Of a stretch of DNA of 27,805 nucleotides, positions 7,139 to 14,841 are shown piece after piece. Numbering within the stretch: the stretch's first letter is position 1; every line of letters begins with the position of its first letter. Below the pieces are notes generated by a model. It saw nothing but the letters and a program-made list of their open reading frames with translations. It made no database searches and had not been told where the DNA came from. Made by a program: the position numbers and the translations under genes. The stretch comes from a virus. Location: positions 1 through 27,805 of the IMG/VR virus record IMGVR_UViG_3300024336_000041. One strand, 5' to 3'.

Positions 7139-7992
7139 TATATGATTCCATTCTCTTTGAATTCATCGGTTAGCTTAAATTTTTTCGCCACTTTTTCAAA
7201 ATGCATTTGGGCGTCAAGTACTTCTTGCCAACTCATGGATTTATTTGAAAATTCATGTTGCCAATCCATTGCTTGGTCGCTTGCCTCACCTGCCGTTTTT
7301 GGCATCTTCAATTTTGCCTCTTTAATCATCCGTGGCAATTTGGACTCATTTTTAGCTGAATAGTTCTTATCAATATAATTGTAGAATGCTTTTTTCTTGT
7401 CGTCATCCAAGTCATCTGGGGAACTAACACCAAATTTCTTCATAGCTGATTTGAAAAATGCTTGATACTTACCATCATTCTCTTTGACCTTTTCTTTGCT
7501 GATATCATCCTTTTCAAAGAATGCACCCTCTTCATTCAATTCATTAATGTCATAGTACCGGTTTAATATGTGTCCCATATCTTCAAATACTGATTCCATG
7601 CGCTGTTGTAATGAGGTTGCCTCATTGGCAATTTTTGAAAATTCTTTGGCATGGTTGCCCAAGGATTTCATATTTTTATTAACAGTAATTTTGTCAAAAT
7701 TATTCTCGGTTTCACGCAATGTGTGGTCCCGTGCAATTTCCGCCATCTTTGACAGCTTCTCTGCGATTTCACTCAAGTCAGTTTCACGATAAATTGATTT
7801 GCCAATTTCGTTATATCTACCGACTTCATTCACGAACTCTTTCATATCATATTTTGGCGCATCGTCTTCTTTGTAGAAATCTTCTGCTACAAGGTCTGAT
7901 AGTTTGCTTGTGCGGAATTTACCGAACGCTTGTGTTGGGGCGAATCCACCAGCAATTGTCATCTCGTCTAATCTATTTTTCTTTTTACTCAT
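7138..7992 (-). CDS. Large virion-core candidate with a KKFGVxSPxxL module
   Basis: A 284-residue protein starting MSKKKNRLDE followed by MTIAGGFAPTQAF. It lacks the MKKSEL sequence, but LDE10 could be a cleavage site. Residues about 150-215 form an acidic/basic helical module (YQAFFKSAMKKFGVSSPDDL, then KKAFYNYIDKNYS) of a type I recall from virion structural proteins of large T4-like phages. It is preceded by INELNE followed by EGAF, another possible cut. The remainder is helical with heptad-like patterns. The stop is TAA overlapping the next ATG. It sits among the internal-protein genes, so a core or internal head role is likely, but the function is not recognised. Confidence 0.72.
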   Translation of the reverse strand: MSKKKNRLDEMTIAGGFAPTQAFGKFRTSKLSDLVAEDFYKEDDAPKYDMKEFVNEVGRYNEIGKSIYRETDLSEIAEKLSKMAEIARDHTLRETENNFDKITVNKNMKSLGNHAKEFSKIANEATSLQQRMESVFEDMGHILNRYYDINELNEEGAFFEKDDISKEKVKENDGKYQAFFKSAMKKFGVSSPDDLDDDKKKAFYNYIDKNYSAKNESKLPRMIKEAKLKMPKTAGEASDQAMDWQHEFSNKSMSWQEVLDAQMHFEKVAKKFKLTDEFKENGII

Positions 7993-7995
7993 GGT

Positions 7996-8310
7996 TTATC
8001 TCCCGTATTGTGCATCTATTAATAATTTACTTGCAGATTCTAAAAGCTTTATGGCAGATTTAATGCCCTTCATTGCCTTTGCGGCTCTTGCCTTTTCTTT
8101 AGTATCATCGTCATTATCCCACCCTTTACTTACATGTGGTTTAATTTTTTTTAATCTGGCAATCATCTCTGGTATAGTGGCCTCACCAAAATCCTCAACA
8201 GCCCAACCGTCTTCCGGTTTAAATATGTCTTCGCTCACTGTCTGTCTGATTTCAGTCAATCTCCAGTCACGGAACTTTTTGTTCATTTTCATTATGTCTG
8301 TGTTTTTCAT
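7996..8310 (-). CDS. Unknown small protein of the internal-protein island
   Basis: A 104-residue product starting MKNTDIMKMNKKFRDWRLTE. The start at 8310 is set by AGGAGATGATT in front of ATG; an ATG two codons upstream has poorer spacing. LTE followed by IRQTVSED is the nearest match to a cleavage site. The rest is acidic/helical (EDFGEATIPEMIARLKKIKP, then GIKSAIKLLESASKLLID). The stop is TAA. It lies in tandem with genes for probable head proteins, and no independent function is visible. Confidence 0.68.
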   Translation of the reverse strand: MKNTDIMKMNKKFRDWRLTEIRQTVSEDIFKPEDGWAVEDFGEATIPEMIARLKKIKPHVSKGWDNDDDTKEKARAAKAMKGIKSAIKLLESASKLLIDAQYGR

Positions 8311-8319
8311 AATCATCTC

Positions 8320-9789
8320 CTATGACATGTAATGACCACGCATGTGCGCTCTTGGTGGTAGGTCTATTTCGTTTTTAGCGGTCTTCCAATAATGGTCTGC
8401 CGCTTTTTTAATTTGTTTCTTTGCAGATGATGACAATTTCTTGTCATAATATTTAATTTCATGCTTGTTGTAATGTGCACTTATATGGGCTACCTTCTTG
8501 TAGTCCCCGTGCTCTTCACGGCTTCTATCAAATACGGTTATTCCGTTTCCAAGATGTCCAAAGCCCAAATCTTCACCTTCCAAAAATACAGCCTCGGATT
8601 TGCGACCGAACAACATCTTTTTGACTGCACGGATTGCATCCATGGGTCGCTTGAACATTTTTGGAGCCTGATTCAATTTTTCACCGGTATCTGCTACCGC
8701 ATAATATATTTTAACATTATTGTACGGCATTGATGCGAGCTTTATATTGAAATCTCTAAATTTTACAGTGTCCACAATCTTTTCGCCTTTGAAATTCCAA
8801 TCCCATGCTATTGAGGCTTCATTAACGCTCTCGTTCTTTGGAGTATATGTTTTATAATACATGGTATCATTCACAAGTTTATAATCTCCAGTTTTCAAAA
8901 GTTTATTTACAACACCATCAATAGATTTCTTGACATTCTTAAGTCCTTCACTATCTAAAAAAGAAGCAAGGTCTTTCAGGGACACGCCTGTATATGCTTT
9001 ATTATGAATTAAATTTGAAGCTTTCCACGAATACGCATCTTTACCAAATTTACCAAATTTTGCACCCTCATTGGTTTCTTTCTTCAACCGGCTCTTTTCT
9101 TTACGACTGCGGTTCTTATTTTCGGATTCGAATCCAACTATTTTTCCACCTTTATGAGAAGCGTCTTTTTTGTCCCCGTTGCCGTATGTACCCTTGTCAC
9201 GGTTGTATTGATTTAGCTCAGCACGATATTTTTTAGCTTTGGTGGACGATTGATATTTTTCGTAGTAATCACCCTTTCGTGCTTGATATTCTTTTGCGTA
9301 ATCCCTGTCTTTAGCCTCATCTACTGATTCGCCCCAGTAACCAGGAGAAACATCCATTCTACCGGATGGCTCAGTCCACGTAAACCCAGTTATGGTTTTT
9401 CTAAAATTGGGAACTTTCTTTTTAACAGCGTGCGCTCACTGGTCAAGTGTAGATTGACTCAAATTAGTTTTCATTACCAATTTATTGTCATATATTTTAT
9501 AGCCATTCTTCAAGCGCAGTGTTTTTGCAAACTTGTCCACAATTTTATCGTATTTATCGGCTTTACCCTCAGACATAATCTCATTATGAATCAACGCACG
9601 GACAATTTCTTCCTTGCTAACTTTATCCGGCAACCCCTTTGTGCTGGTTGATGCCATATCAGTAGCATCATCATCAGAAATGTTGTTTGCTATATCTTTA
9701 ACTTTTTGGTCAACTTTATCGTTCTTGCCATCCTTGTAGGCTTTGACAATTGCGAATAATTTCTGTTGTTTTTTACTGACTGCTGGCAT
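8320..9789 (-). CDS. Multi-module probable virion protein, joined across a TGA
   Basis: With TGA at 9436-9438 read as Trp, one protein of 489 residues results. It begins MPAVSKKQQKLFAIVKAYKD, a short helical start shared with many phage proteins (DUF3008-like). The join reads STLDQWAHAVKKKVPNFRK, and the ATG that would start the second half alone (9357) has no ribosome binding site. Further on come a Lys/Tyr/Arg-rich low-complexity part (about 180-260), a small domain after NESVNE followed by ASIAW, and, after AVFLE followed by GEDLG, a C-terminal module (GNGITVFDRSREEHGDYKKV) of a kind I recall from other phage proteins. The repeated (V/L)-x-E junctions suggest it may be cut into several peptides. 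The stop is TAG. Confidence 0.75.
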
Positions 9790-9803
9790 TTATTTTTCCT
9801 TAT

Positions 9804-10241
9804 CTAATTAAAGCTTCTATATCCTATTTCATCCTCTAACATTGGAAATGCTTTTTTACTTTTAAACTGAAATGAATCTTCTGGGTCACCAGATTTACTT
9901 GCTAAGTCTGTATATGAAACGGTAAAAAATGGTTTCAATATTGCTTTCAACTTTGCAGTTTGTTTGGGGTCACTAATTACATCCAAATACAGTTTACTAT
10001 CACTATTTTCAATGCTCGCATCCAAATCTACCCCTTTTAATTTTTGACCTTTTTTTGCGGCGGCTATTGCGTTTTTAAATTCTGGAATTTCCTTTTGAAG
10101 TTTCGCCAATTTTTTTACTTCATCTTCCGTTTCTTTCAAATCGCTCAAAACGTTTGCAAAATTGGTTTCATTTAATGGCCGTTTCCCCTTGGAAAATCGT
10201 CCCCAGTTTTTGTCTATTGATTCGTATAATTCTCTTTTCAT
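9804..10241 (-). CDS. Probable internal head protein, second N-terminal class (ELYESIDKNW)
   Basis: A 145-residue product starting MKRELYESIDKNWGRFSKG, then RPLNE followed by TNFANVL. The start at 10241 is set by AAGGAG six bases upstream. The first 13 residues are paralogous to the gene at 11577-12152 (MNKELYESIEKN-TGA). Here the aligned Trp is TGG, which makes this gene the internal control for reading TGA as Trp. PLNE may be the cleavage site. The body has a Lys-rich helix and an acidic, strand-rich C-terminal half (LYLDVISDPKQTAKLKAIL). The stop is TAG. Function unknown. Confidence 0.78.
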   Translation of the reverse strand: MKRELYESIDKNWGRFSKGKRPLNETNFANVLSDLKETEDEVKKLAKLQKEIPEFKNAIAAAKKGQKLKGVDLDASIENSDSKLYLDVISDPKQTAKLKAILKPFFTVSYTDLASKSGDPEDSFQFKSKKAFPMLEDEIGYRSFN

Positions 10242-10251
10242 GTTAAACTCC

Positions 10252-10569
10252 TTATTGGTCATGTATTTCTATTGTTATTTCATAAAGTACGTCAGAACCG
10301 TGGCCGTCATCAGCATATACTTCAAGTTTGCTTGTACCGTTTCGTCCAGAATATTCATTTTCCAACGCATCTTTGCCTCAGATTTTTGTTGCCATTTTTA
10401 CTATACCGTTATGAAGCTTTTCAGCATCGGTGCTTCAAGGATATTTACGCTCTTGAAGAGTTTTATTAGCATGAGCCGCTGTTACGTCTGTAATGGTCGC
10501 CAATGGTTGTCCAAACTCATGGTCTCATGCGTGCTCACTTAATAAATCTTTTAATTTTGTCTTTTTCAT
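10252..10569 (-). CDS. Probable internal head protein with three in-frame TGA codons
   Basis: Found only when TGA is read as Trp. The 105-residue frame starts MKKTKLKDLLSE followed by HAWDHEFGQPLATI (first TGA at codon 15, 10525-10527). It continues ERKYPWSTDAEKLHNG (codon 45) and MATKIWGKDALENEYSG (codon 64), and ends EVYADDGHGSDVLYEITIEI, TAA. The N-terminus is a variant of the MKKSEL peptide with LSE12 as a possible cut. AGGAG precedes the ATGs (10572 or 10569); I chose 10569 for better spacing. It fills the gap between two neighbours exactly. The C-terminal half looks like a small beta-rich domain; no family was recognised. Confidence 0.8.
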
Positions 10570-10578
10570 CATGGTCTC

Positions 10579-11088
10579 CTAAAAGTTGGTGGTCAATTCA
10601 ATAGAGGTTTTGGCGTTTCCCCAAAATCCACGTTGGCGTGTTAATTTATATCGTTTAACCATTTGCTTAACATATTTTTTAGCATCCGGCTCGTCATCAA
10701 AAGATTTACGTTCAAGCGTTTCATCTTTGGCGTTCTGGGAATATTTCCCAGCTACCTTTTCAATTGTAACAGTAAATTTGGCTTTAGCTTCTCCAAGTCG
10801 AGGCGGCGATGATTTCCAATTATAGTGTTTATCTACCCAACCGTATACATCATCTTCGGAGACTTTTTTGCCTGCCTTACGTTCAAGCTGTTTCCAGTAT
10901 TTAACCAGTTGAGCTTTTCGCTTGCGAACGTGTGATGCCGAAGCCTCTCCATCTTGGTGCAAATTCTCGGGTTCAAGTGCCATTAGCGTCCCAACAAACA
11001 ATTCTTTGAGCTTATCTGAAATATCTTTAGCTTCTAATATTTTAGTTATCTCTTCTCTAATAGTCTGACGTAATTCTGATTTTTTCAT
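10579..11088 (-). CDS. Two-module internal head protein with targeting peptide
   Basis: A 169-residue product starting MKKSELRQTIREEITKILE followed by AKDIS; ILE19 before A fits the rule. The first module (to about residue 105) is helical and basic (VRKRKAQLVKYWKQLERKAG, then DDVYGWVDKHYNW). A second possible site, PRLGE followed by AKAKF, precedes a strand-rich module (FTVTIEKVAGKYSQNAKD, then KTSIELTTNF). This layout suggests one precursor giving two packaged peptides (inference). The stop is TAG, directly in front of the AGGAG of the next gene. No enzyme motif is visible. Confidence 0.8.
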   Translation of the reverse strand: MKKSELRQTIREEITKILEAKDISDKLKELFVGTLMALEPENLHQDGEASASHVRKRKAQLVKYWKQLERKAGKKVSEDDVYGWVDKHYNWKSSPPRLGEAKAKFTVTIEKVAGKYSQNAKDETLERKSFDDEPDAKKYVKQMVKRYKLTRQRGFWGNAKTSIELTTNF

Positions 11089-11090
11089 CT

Positions 11091-11360
11091 CTATCTGCCA
11101 TACTTTGTTTTCATAATTGTGTCATTAATCAATCGGTCGATTTCAGACCATGCGCTTTCCCATGTATCTTCCATATCTTCAATTGGAAGTTTTGCTCGGA
11201 CTTTATCTTCAATTTCTTGTTGATTAGCATATGGTGAGTCTTTCATCACTTTGGCCACGGTTTTTTTAATCATATTTTTGTATTTGACGCCGATGGTACG
11301 GGCTTCATTCAATGACTTAATTTCTTCCCTAACTATTTGTCTTAATTCTGATTTCTTCAT
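11091..11360 (-). CDS. Small probable internal head protein
   Basis: An 89-residue product starting MKKSELRQIVREEIKSLNE followed by ARTIG; LNE19 before A is canonical. The mature part of about 70 residues is helical (VKYKNMIKKTVAKVMKDSP, then EDTWESAWSEIDRLINDTI). The start at 11360 overlaps the TAA of the upstream gene (TAATG) and matches the shared motif; a longer frame to 11408 only runs into that gene. The stop is TAG. Confidence 0.82.
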   Translation of the reverse strand: MKKSELRQIVREEIKSLNEARTIGVKYKNMIKKTVAKVMKDSPYANQQEIEDKVRAKLPIEDMEDTWESAWSEIDRLINDTIMKTKYGR

Positions 11361-11572
11361 TATTTCCCTTTCGACGCATCTTGTTCTAACAATGCCAATT
11401 TGCGCCACATTGAATCAGATGAATAGTCGGAATTTCCAGCGTTTGATAATTGTTTAATACGAGCATCCATTGCCTTTATAATCGCATCGGCTGTCGCTTT
11501 GCTATCTTTTTTGTCATATGTAGCTTCGTTAAGCTCTTCTCTTATCATTTGTCTTAATTCTGATTTTTTCAT
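11360..11572 (-). CDS. Small probable internal head protein, paralogue of the gene at 4668
   Basis: A 70-residue product starting MKKSELRQMIREELNE followed by ATYDK; the peptide is shorter than in most copies, with LNE16 before A. The C-terminal half (IIKAMDARIKQLSNAGNSDY, ending LLEQDASKGK) is the full-length form of what is cut short at 4668-4862. The stop TAA overlaps the next ATG. Function unknown. The paralogy shows that genes of the island arise by duplication of both peptide and body. Confidence 0.82.
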   Translation of the reverse strand: MKKSELRQMIREELNEATYDKKDSKATADAIIKAMDARIKQLSNAGNSDYSSDSMWRKLALLEQDASKGK

Positions 11573-11576
11573 TATA

Positions 11577-12152
11577 CTAATCCTTATCTACTATTTTTAT
11601 TTTTGGTAATATACCAGAGAAAAATCCTCGCTTTGGCATGGGTTTTGAAAATCATTTTATAGCTTCTTGTTTATATTTTTTAAGACTGCCCTCTACTGCA
11701 TTTTTTAATTTAAGTCTTTGGACTCCTATTTCATGTTTATCGCTTTCTCCATATCCGCTTTCCAAAGAAAATGTTTTATCTTTCCATGGCTTAGTTTGGG
11801 ACATATCAGGACTTTTTTTGCGTAAATAATCTATAAAGATTTTTGACGGTGCCTTTGGCTCCAATCACGCATGGATGTCAAGTGAATTGCGCAGTCCGCT
11901 TTTTAGCCTGATAGTAAATGCCACAATCAACATTTTGTTCCCAATATCATATTTTGCAAACACGGAACGGTCCGTGTTAGGACTGTATTTATAAATTTTC
12001 GTGGTGAATCCTTGCTTTATGGCATTTTTATTCGTCAACTCCGTATAATTGTCCAAAACGTCCCGAATGTTGGTTAGCTCGCTCAATACAGTGGCCTCAT
12101 TAACAAACTCTGCTCAATTCTTTTCGATTGATTCGTATAATTCTTTATTCAT
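11577..12152 (-). CDS. Probable internal head protein with three in-frame TGA codons
   Basis: A 191-residue frame seen only with TGA = Trp. It starts MNKELYESIEKN, TGA (codon 13, 12114-12116), AEFVNE followed by ATVLSEL. The paralogous N-terminus at 10241 has Trp (TGG) at exactly this position. Further TGA codons are at codon 96 (11865-11867, SLDIHA-W-LEPKAPSK) and codon 167 (11652-11654, QEAIK-W-FSKPMPKRG). It ends LPKIKIVDKD, TAG. VNE18 before A resembles a cleavage site. The middle is strand-rich (MLIVAFTIRLKSG). With the standard code this would look like two short frames. It lies just downstream of the protease that would process it. Confidence 0.85.
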
Positions 12153-12155
12153 TGA

Positions 12156-12767
12156 CTATCCCCTGATAATATCGTTAATAAGTGATTCTACTTTACACCA
12201 CTTGCCACATGTTCTATCTTCAACCTCATGCTCCACGCCCTCTTTCATTGGGTGTAAAAATGCACCGTGGGTGGATGGGTTGCTTACAAAATCAAATGCA
12301 ATCAACTCAAAATCATCCTGAACCTCTTGTGCATCACCATTGGCTTCACTTTGTTGTACAGAACCGAGACCTCTTGATGAAATGCCCAATTTAATTCCGG
12401 CTTCAAATAACTTGCGCAATATGTTTCCGGACGGGGTTTCAAGTATCTCAACTGTTCCAACCAAGCTGTCACCCTCAAAGTGCATCTCGGTAATATTATG
12501 TGATACGTTCTGCAGGTTGACTACTGAGCTATCGGGGTGGTCTAATTCACCCATGGCACGTTTCTGTGCAATGAAGTTTTTGTGGTAATTTTTTGATTCA
12601 CGAGCCAAAATATTCATTGGATAGACTCTACCATTTTGATTTTTGGAGTCCGCCCTTTGAAGTACGCCCTGAACCAGCAATCGTCCGCCGTGCTCTTTTT
12701 TAGATTCGTTAATTTGTTTTTGGGTAAACTCGAATGGTAGGCAATCTACTATAAGTTTTCTATCCAT
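12156..12767 (-). CDS. 21: Prohead core protease, T4 gp21-like
   Basis: Serine protease of the prohead that cleaves scaffold, capsid protein and internal proteins at I/L-x-E sites. The 203-residue product carries MGELDHPDSSVVNLQNVSH with the probable catalytic His (about residue 77), and GIKLGISSRGLGSV with the probable catalytic Ser (about 130-131), then FELIAFDFVSNPSTHGA. These match the T4 gp21 / herpesvirus-assemblin-like prohead protease family, and the length is near T4 gp21 (212). The start is ATG at 12767 with AGGAG eight bases upstream; it overlaps the end of the upstream core gene. The stop is TAG. Its substrates are presumably the many LNE-bearing proteins encoded immediately downstream. 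Confidence 0.94.
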   Translation of the reverse strand: MDRKLIVDCLPFEFTQKQINESKKEHGGRLLVQGVLQRADSKNQNGRVYPMNILARESKNYHKNFIAQKRAMGELDHPDSSVVNLQNVSHNITEMHFEGDSLVGTVEILETPSGNILRKLFEAGIKLGISSRGLGSVQQSEANGDAQEVQDDFELIAFDFVSNPSTHGAFLHPMKEGVEHEVEDRTCGKWCKVESLINDIIRG

Positions 12768-13290
12768 GAACGCTCTCCTTTTCAAAATCTTGTGCGTATT
12801 TGAGTGCTAATTTCGCTCGCTCTTTTTTTGGAAACATTATATTCCACTGTCCGCTGTTCTGTTTTGCATATCGAATTGCACCTTGTTCAACAAAATACAA
12901 AAATGGTTTTAATGCGTGTGATAATGTAAATTTTCCTTTATCCACCATCCCATAAAGTTGTTTGATAATCGGCAATTTGATAGCTTTTCTCATTTGAGCG
13001 TTATCATCAATAAATGCTTTTAAATCTTGCAAGTCATCTGATAGCGCAATGTCTGCTTCGTATAATTTTGCTATATGTTTACTGTTCTTTTTAACTTTTT
13101 TATAGTCAAACACCTCTGGGTCTTTATGACCATTGGCATGACCTGTTTTTTCTCGTTTTTTATTTGAGCCAAATGCGTGTGGAGTTTGATACTGACCCTC
13201 GCCGCCGTCAATGTTGCCGGTTGCGTTGGCTTCCTCTATCTCGGATTGAATTACACTCCGTACAAGACGACGTAATGCCTTATTGTCCAC
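12760..13290 (-). CDS. Probable prohead core protein upstream of the protease
   Basis: A 176-residue product, starting at GTG (13290) with GAGGGG upstream: MDNKALRRLVRSVIQSEIEE followed by ANATG. This N-terminal helix ending in IEE before A is another likely core-targeting/cleavage sequence. A Gly/Lys/Asn-rich linker follows, then a helical C-terminal half (KAFIDDNAQMRKAIKLPIIK, then ALKPFLYFVEQGAIRYAKQN). Its place just before the protease gene corresponds to the small core genes (67, 68) of T4, but I cannot equate it with either. It overlaps both neighbours by a few bases. The stop is TAG. Confidence 0.65.
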   Translation of the reverse strand: MDNKALRRLVRSVIQSEIEEANATGNIDGGEGQYQTPHAFGSNKKREKTGHANGHKDPEVFDYKKVKKNSKHIAKLYEADIALSDDLQDLKAFIDDNAQMRKAIKLPIIKQLYGMVDKGKFTLSHALKPFLYFVEQGAIRYAKQNSGQWNIMFPKKERAKLALKYAQDFEKESVHG

Positions 13291-14170
13291 ATGAATTCCC
13301 CTCTTTCAGGACGGTATTTATCTCACGGGTCAACTGATAATGTCTCATCAATTTGACAACGTGCTCATCTTTAACAATACTACCTTCGGTAAGGGTGTCT
13401 ATCTGAGTTATTACCTCATCCAGTTTAATTTTTGTAATTGGGTCATCCACTCTACCATGAAGCTTTTTGAGTACACCCTTTACACGGGATACTTCACTCG
13501 TAATGAATTCTTTTAAATGATTTGTATTTGAGATATTGTTAATGTACTCACGCAGTAGTTTTTTCTGACATGAATTCAAGCTGTTGTTATATTTTGAATT
13601 GAATTTTTCAACCAACATTTTGTATGATAGCAGGCGAAGGTCTTTCTCTTCTTTCCTGAAATCATCAAGTAATGTAGCCTTTGCACGGGCTTTGATTGGA
13701 GTCTTTATGATATGCTCAATCACATTAAAGCGATTATCCATAGACTCCGTTAAACTAAATACTCCGTTTGCGGATTCTGCCAAAAATAATTTATAAATTG
13801 AAGCATAAACTTTAAATTCTGGTATTCGGGCGTTGAAAAAATCAGCAATATTATAATGCTCTTTAATCTCTTTGATTAGGTTGTATTTTTCACGTTTTAA
13901 GTCTGCGTTGCGCAGTCGCTGTCTTGATACAATTACAGCATCCACGAGCTTATCCGCTCGGGCTTCTGATGTGTATTTTTCCGTTGTTAAAATTTTATAC
14001 AACTGTACCTCTTTACCAAGTGCTGTGTTGGCACTAAAAAACTTTTTAATAAGCGGAATTGCTATAGAATCCTTTTTATTATTCAGCACATCTACCGTAA
14101 TTTGCCTCGAAAGCAACTCAAACAATAGCCCCGAATTCTTAATTTTGCTGTGTCGTAAGTTCTTACCCAT
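13280..14170 (-). CDS. Conserved protein of the portal-protease interval (head-core region)
   Basis: A 296-residue helical protein starting MGKNLRHSKIKNSGLLFELL, followed by SRQITVDVLNN, then KREKYNLIKEIKEHYNIADF and KVYASIYKLFLAES. I recall very similar proteins, of unknown function, next to portal and protease genes in marine T4-like phages. No enzyme motif is visible; a structural or assembly role in the head is inferred from position. The start at 14170 has GGAG nine bases upstream and overlaps the stop of the endonuclease-like gene. The stop is TAA. Confidence 0.72.
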   Translation of the reverse strand: MGKNLRHSKIKNSGLLFELLSRQITVDVLNNKKDSIAIPLIKKFFSANTALGKEVQLYKILTTEKYTSEARADKLVDAVIVSRQRLRNADLKREKYNLIKEIKEHYNIADFFNARIPEFKVYASIYKLFLAESANGVFSLTESMDNRFNVIEHIIKTPIKARAKATLLDDFRKEEKDLRLLSYKMLVEKFNSKYNNSLNSCQKKLLREYINNISNTNHLKEFITSEVSRVKGVLKKLHGRVDDPITKIKLDEVITQIDTLTEGSIVKDEHVVKLMRHYQLTREINTVLKEGNSCGQ

Positions 14171-14777
14171 AATATAAATCTCCGTTATTACGTTCATATA
14201 TAATTATAAATTCACAGCCTAATAATTCCGTTATTTCACGCTGTCGTTGTAAATCTTTGGATTGTTTTGACATATGACATGGTTCATAATATTCAATTAC
14301 CACATTTTTTTCTGAGTCATACCCATCCACTCAATATCCCAATTCCTTAATATGAAACTCGCCGCCAGTTTCAGCATGTTGGAAATTATATCCGTAGTCT
14401 TTACCATACTTGTCTATCAATTGACACGCAGTTGGGTTGTAGTTTGGTGCCATTTGACCGTGAAGCTTCTCTTTATATGAAATCATAGCTAATCTATTTT
14501 TCTGTCTAATTTCCGGCGTCCGTTCATATGATGAATCAAACTTAAACCCCAAAGTTTTACCAGTGTTTGAACATGAACAACATACTTTATTATCACGCAT
14601 TGAATAAATAAATGTATATTTATTTGAATATGACATTAGCTCATTGCACGTCGGACATGCCTTTTCATATGGCGCAATTACATCTTTATATTTACCCCAA
14701 CTGGCATATCCAGTTTTGTTTTTGTTTCAAGGAGTCATTCCTTTTACAAAACATCCTGAATTCACTTGTTTATCCAT
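14163..14777 (-). CDS. Homing-endonuclease-like protein (zinc finger, NUMOD3-like start, Vsr-type nuclease end)
   Basis: Read with TGA = Trp, 204 residues. Residues 14-27 (MTPWNKNKTGYASW, TGA at codon 17) match the PWNKGKTG motif found in phage homing endonucleases. CPTC (41-44) and CCSC (66-69) form a zinc finger. The C-terminus (GYWVDGYDSEKNVVIEYYEP from about 147, TGA at codon 149, then RQREITELLGCEFIIIYE) has the acidic VDGYD...E layout of the very-short-patch-repair-like nuclease fold of phage free-standing homing enzymes. Such enzymes cut a cognate site in related genomes and spread their gene. It sits alone between portal and core genes, a typical insertion point. GGAG precedes the start; TAA overlaps the next ATG. 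Cleavage activity is inferred. Confidence 0.82.
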
Positions 14778-14810
14778 TTATTTACTCCGTTTTATATTAT
14801 ATTCAGTCTT

Positions 14811-14822
14811 ATATATAAATAT
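14811..14822 (-). promoter_or_regulatory. Probable promoter upstream of the endonuclease/core/protease run
   Basis: Minus-strand ATATTTATATAT in the 64-base gap after the portal stop, 34 bases before the ATG at 14777. The wider 16-base context (14811-14826) is repeated exactly at 20102-20117. It is one of three copies, all in intergenic gaps; see 2549-2560 for the orientation problem. Confidence 0.5.
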
Positions 14823-14841
14823 TAAATTATTGTAAAATGTG

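Noticed and set aside
9121-9140. Possible tRNA T-loop-like sequence (ggattcgaatcc)
   Set aside because: It is inside a coding region with no cloverleaf around it; no tRNA, including a suppressor tRNA-Trp, could be supported in the window.
2987-11572. Regularly recurring short repeats as a CRISPR array
   Set aside because: Spacing is gene-sized and irregular, and each repeat encodes the same N-terminal peptide.
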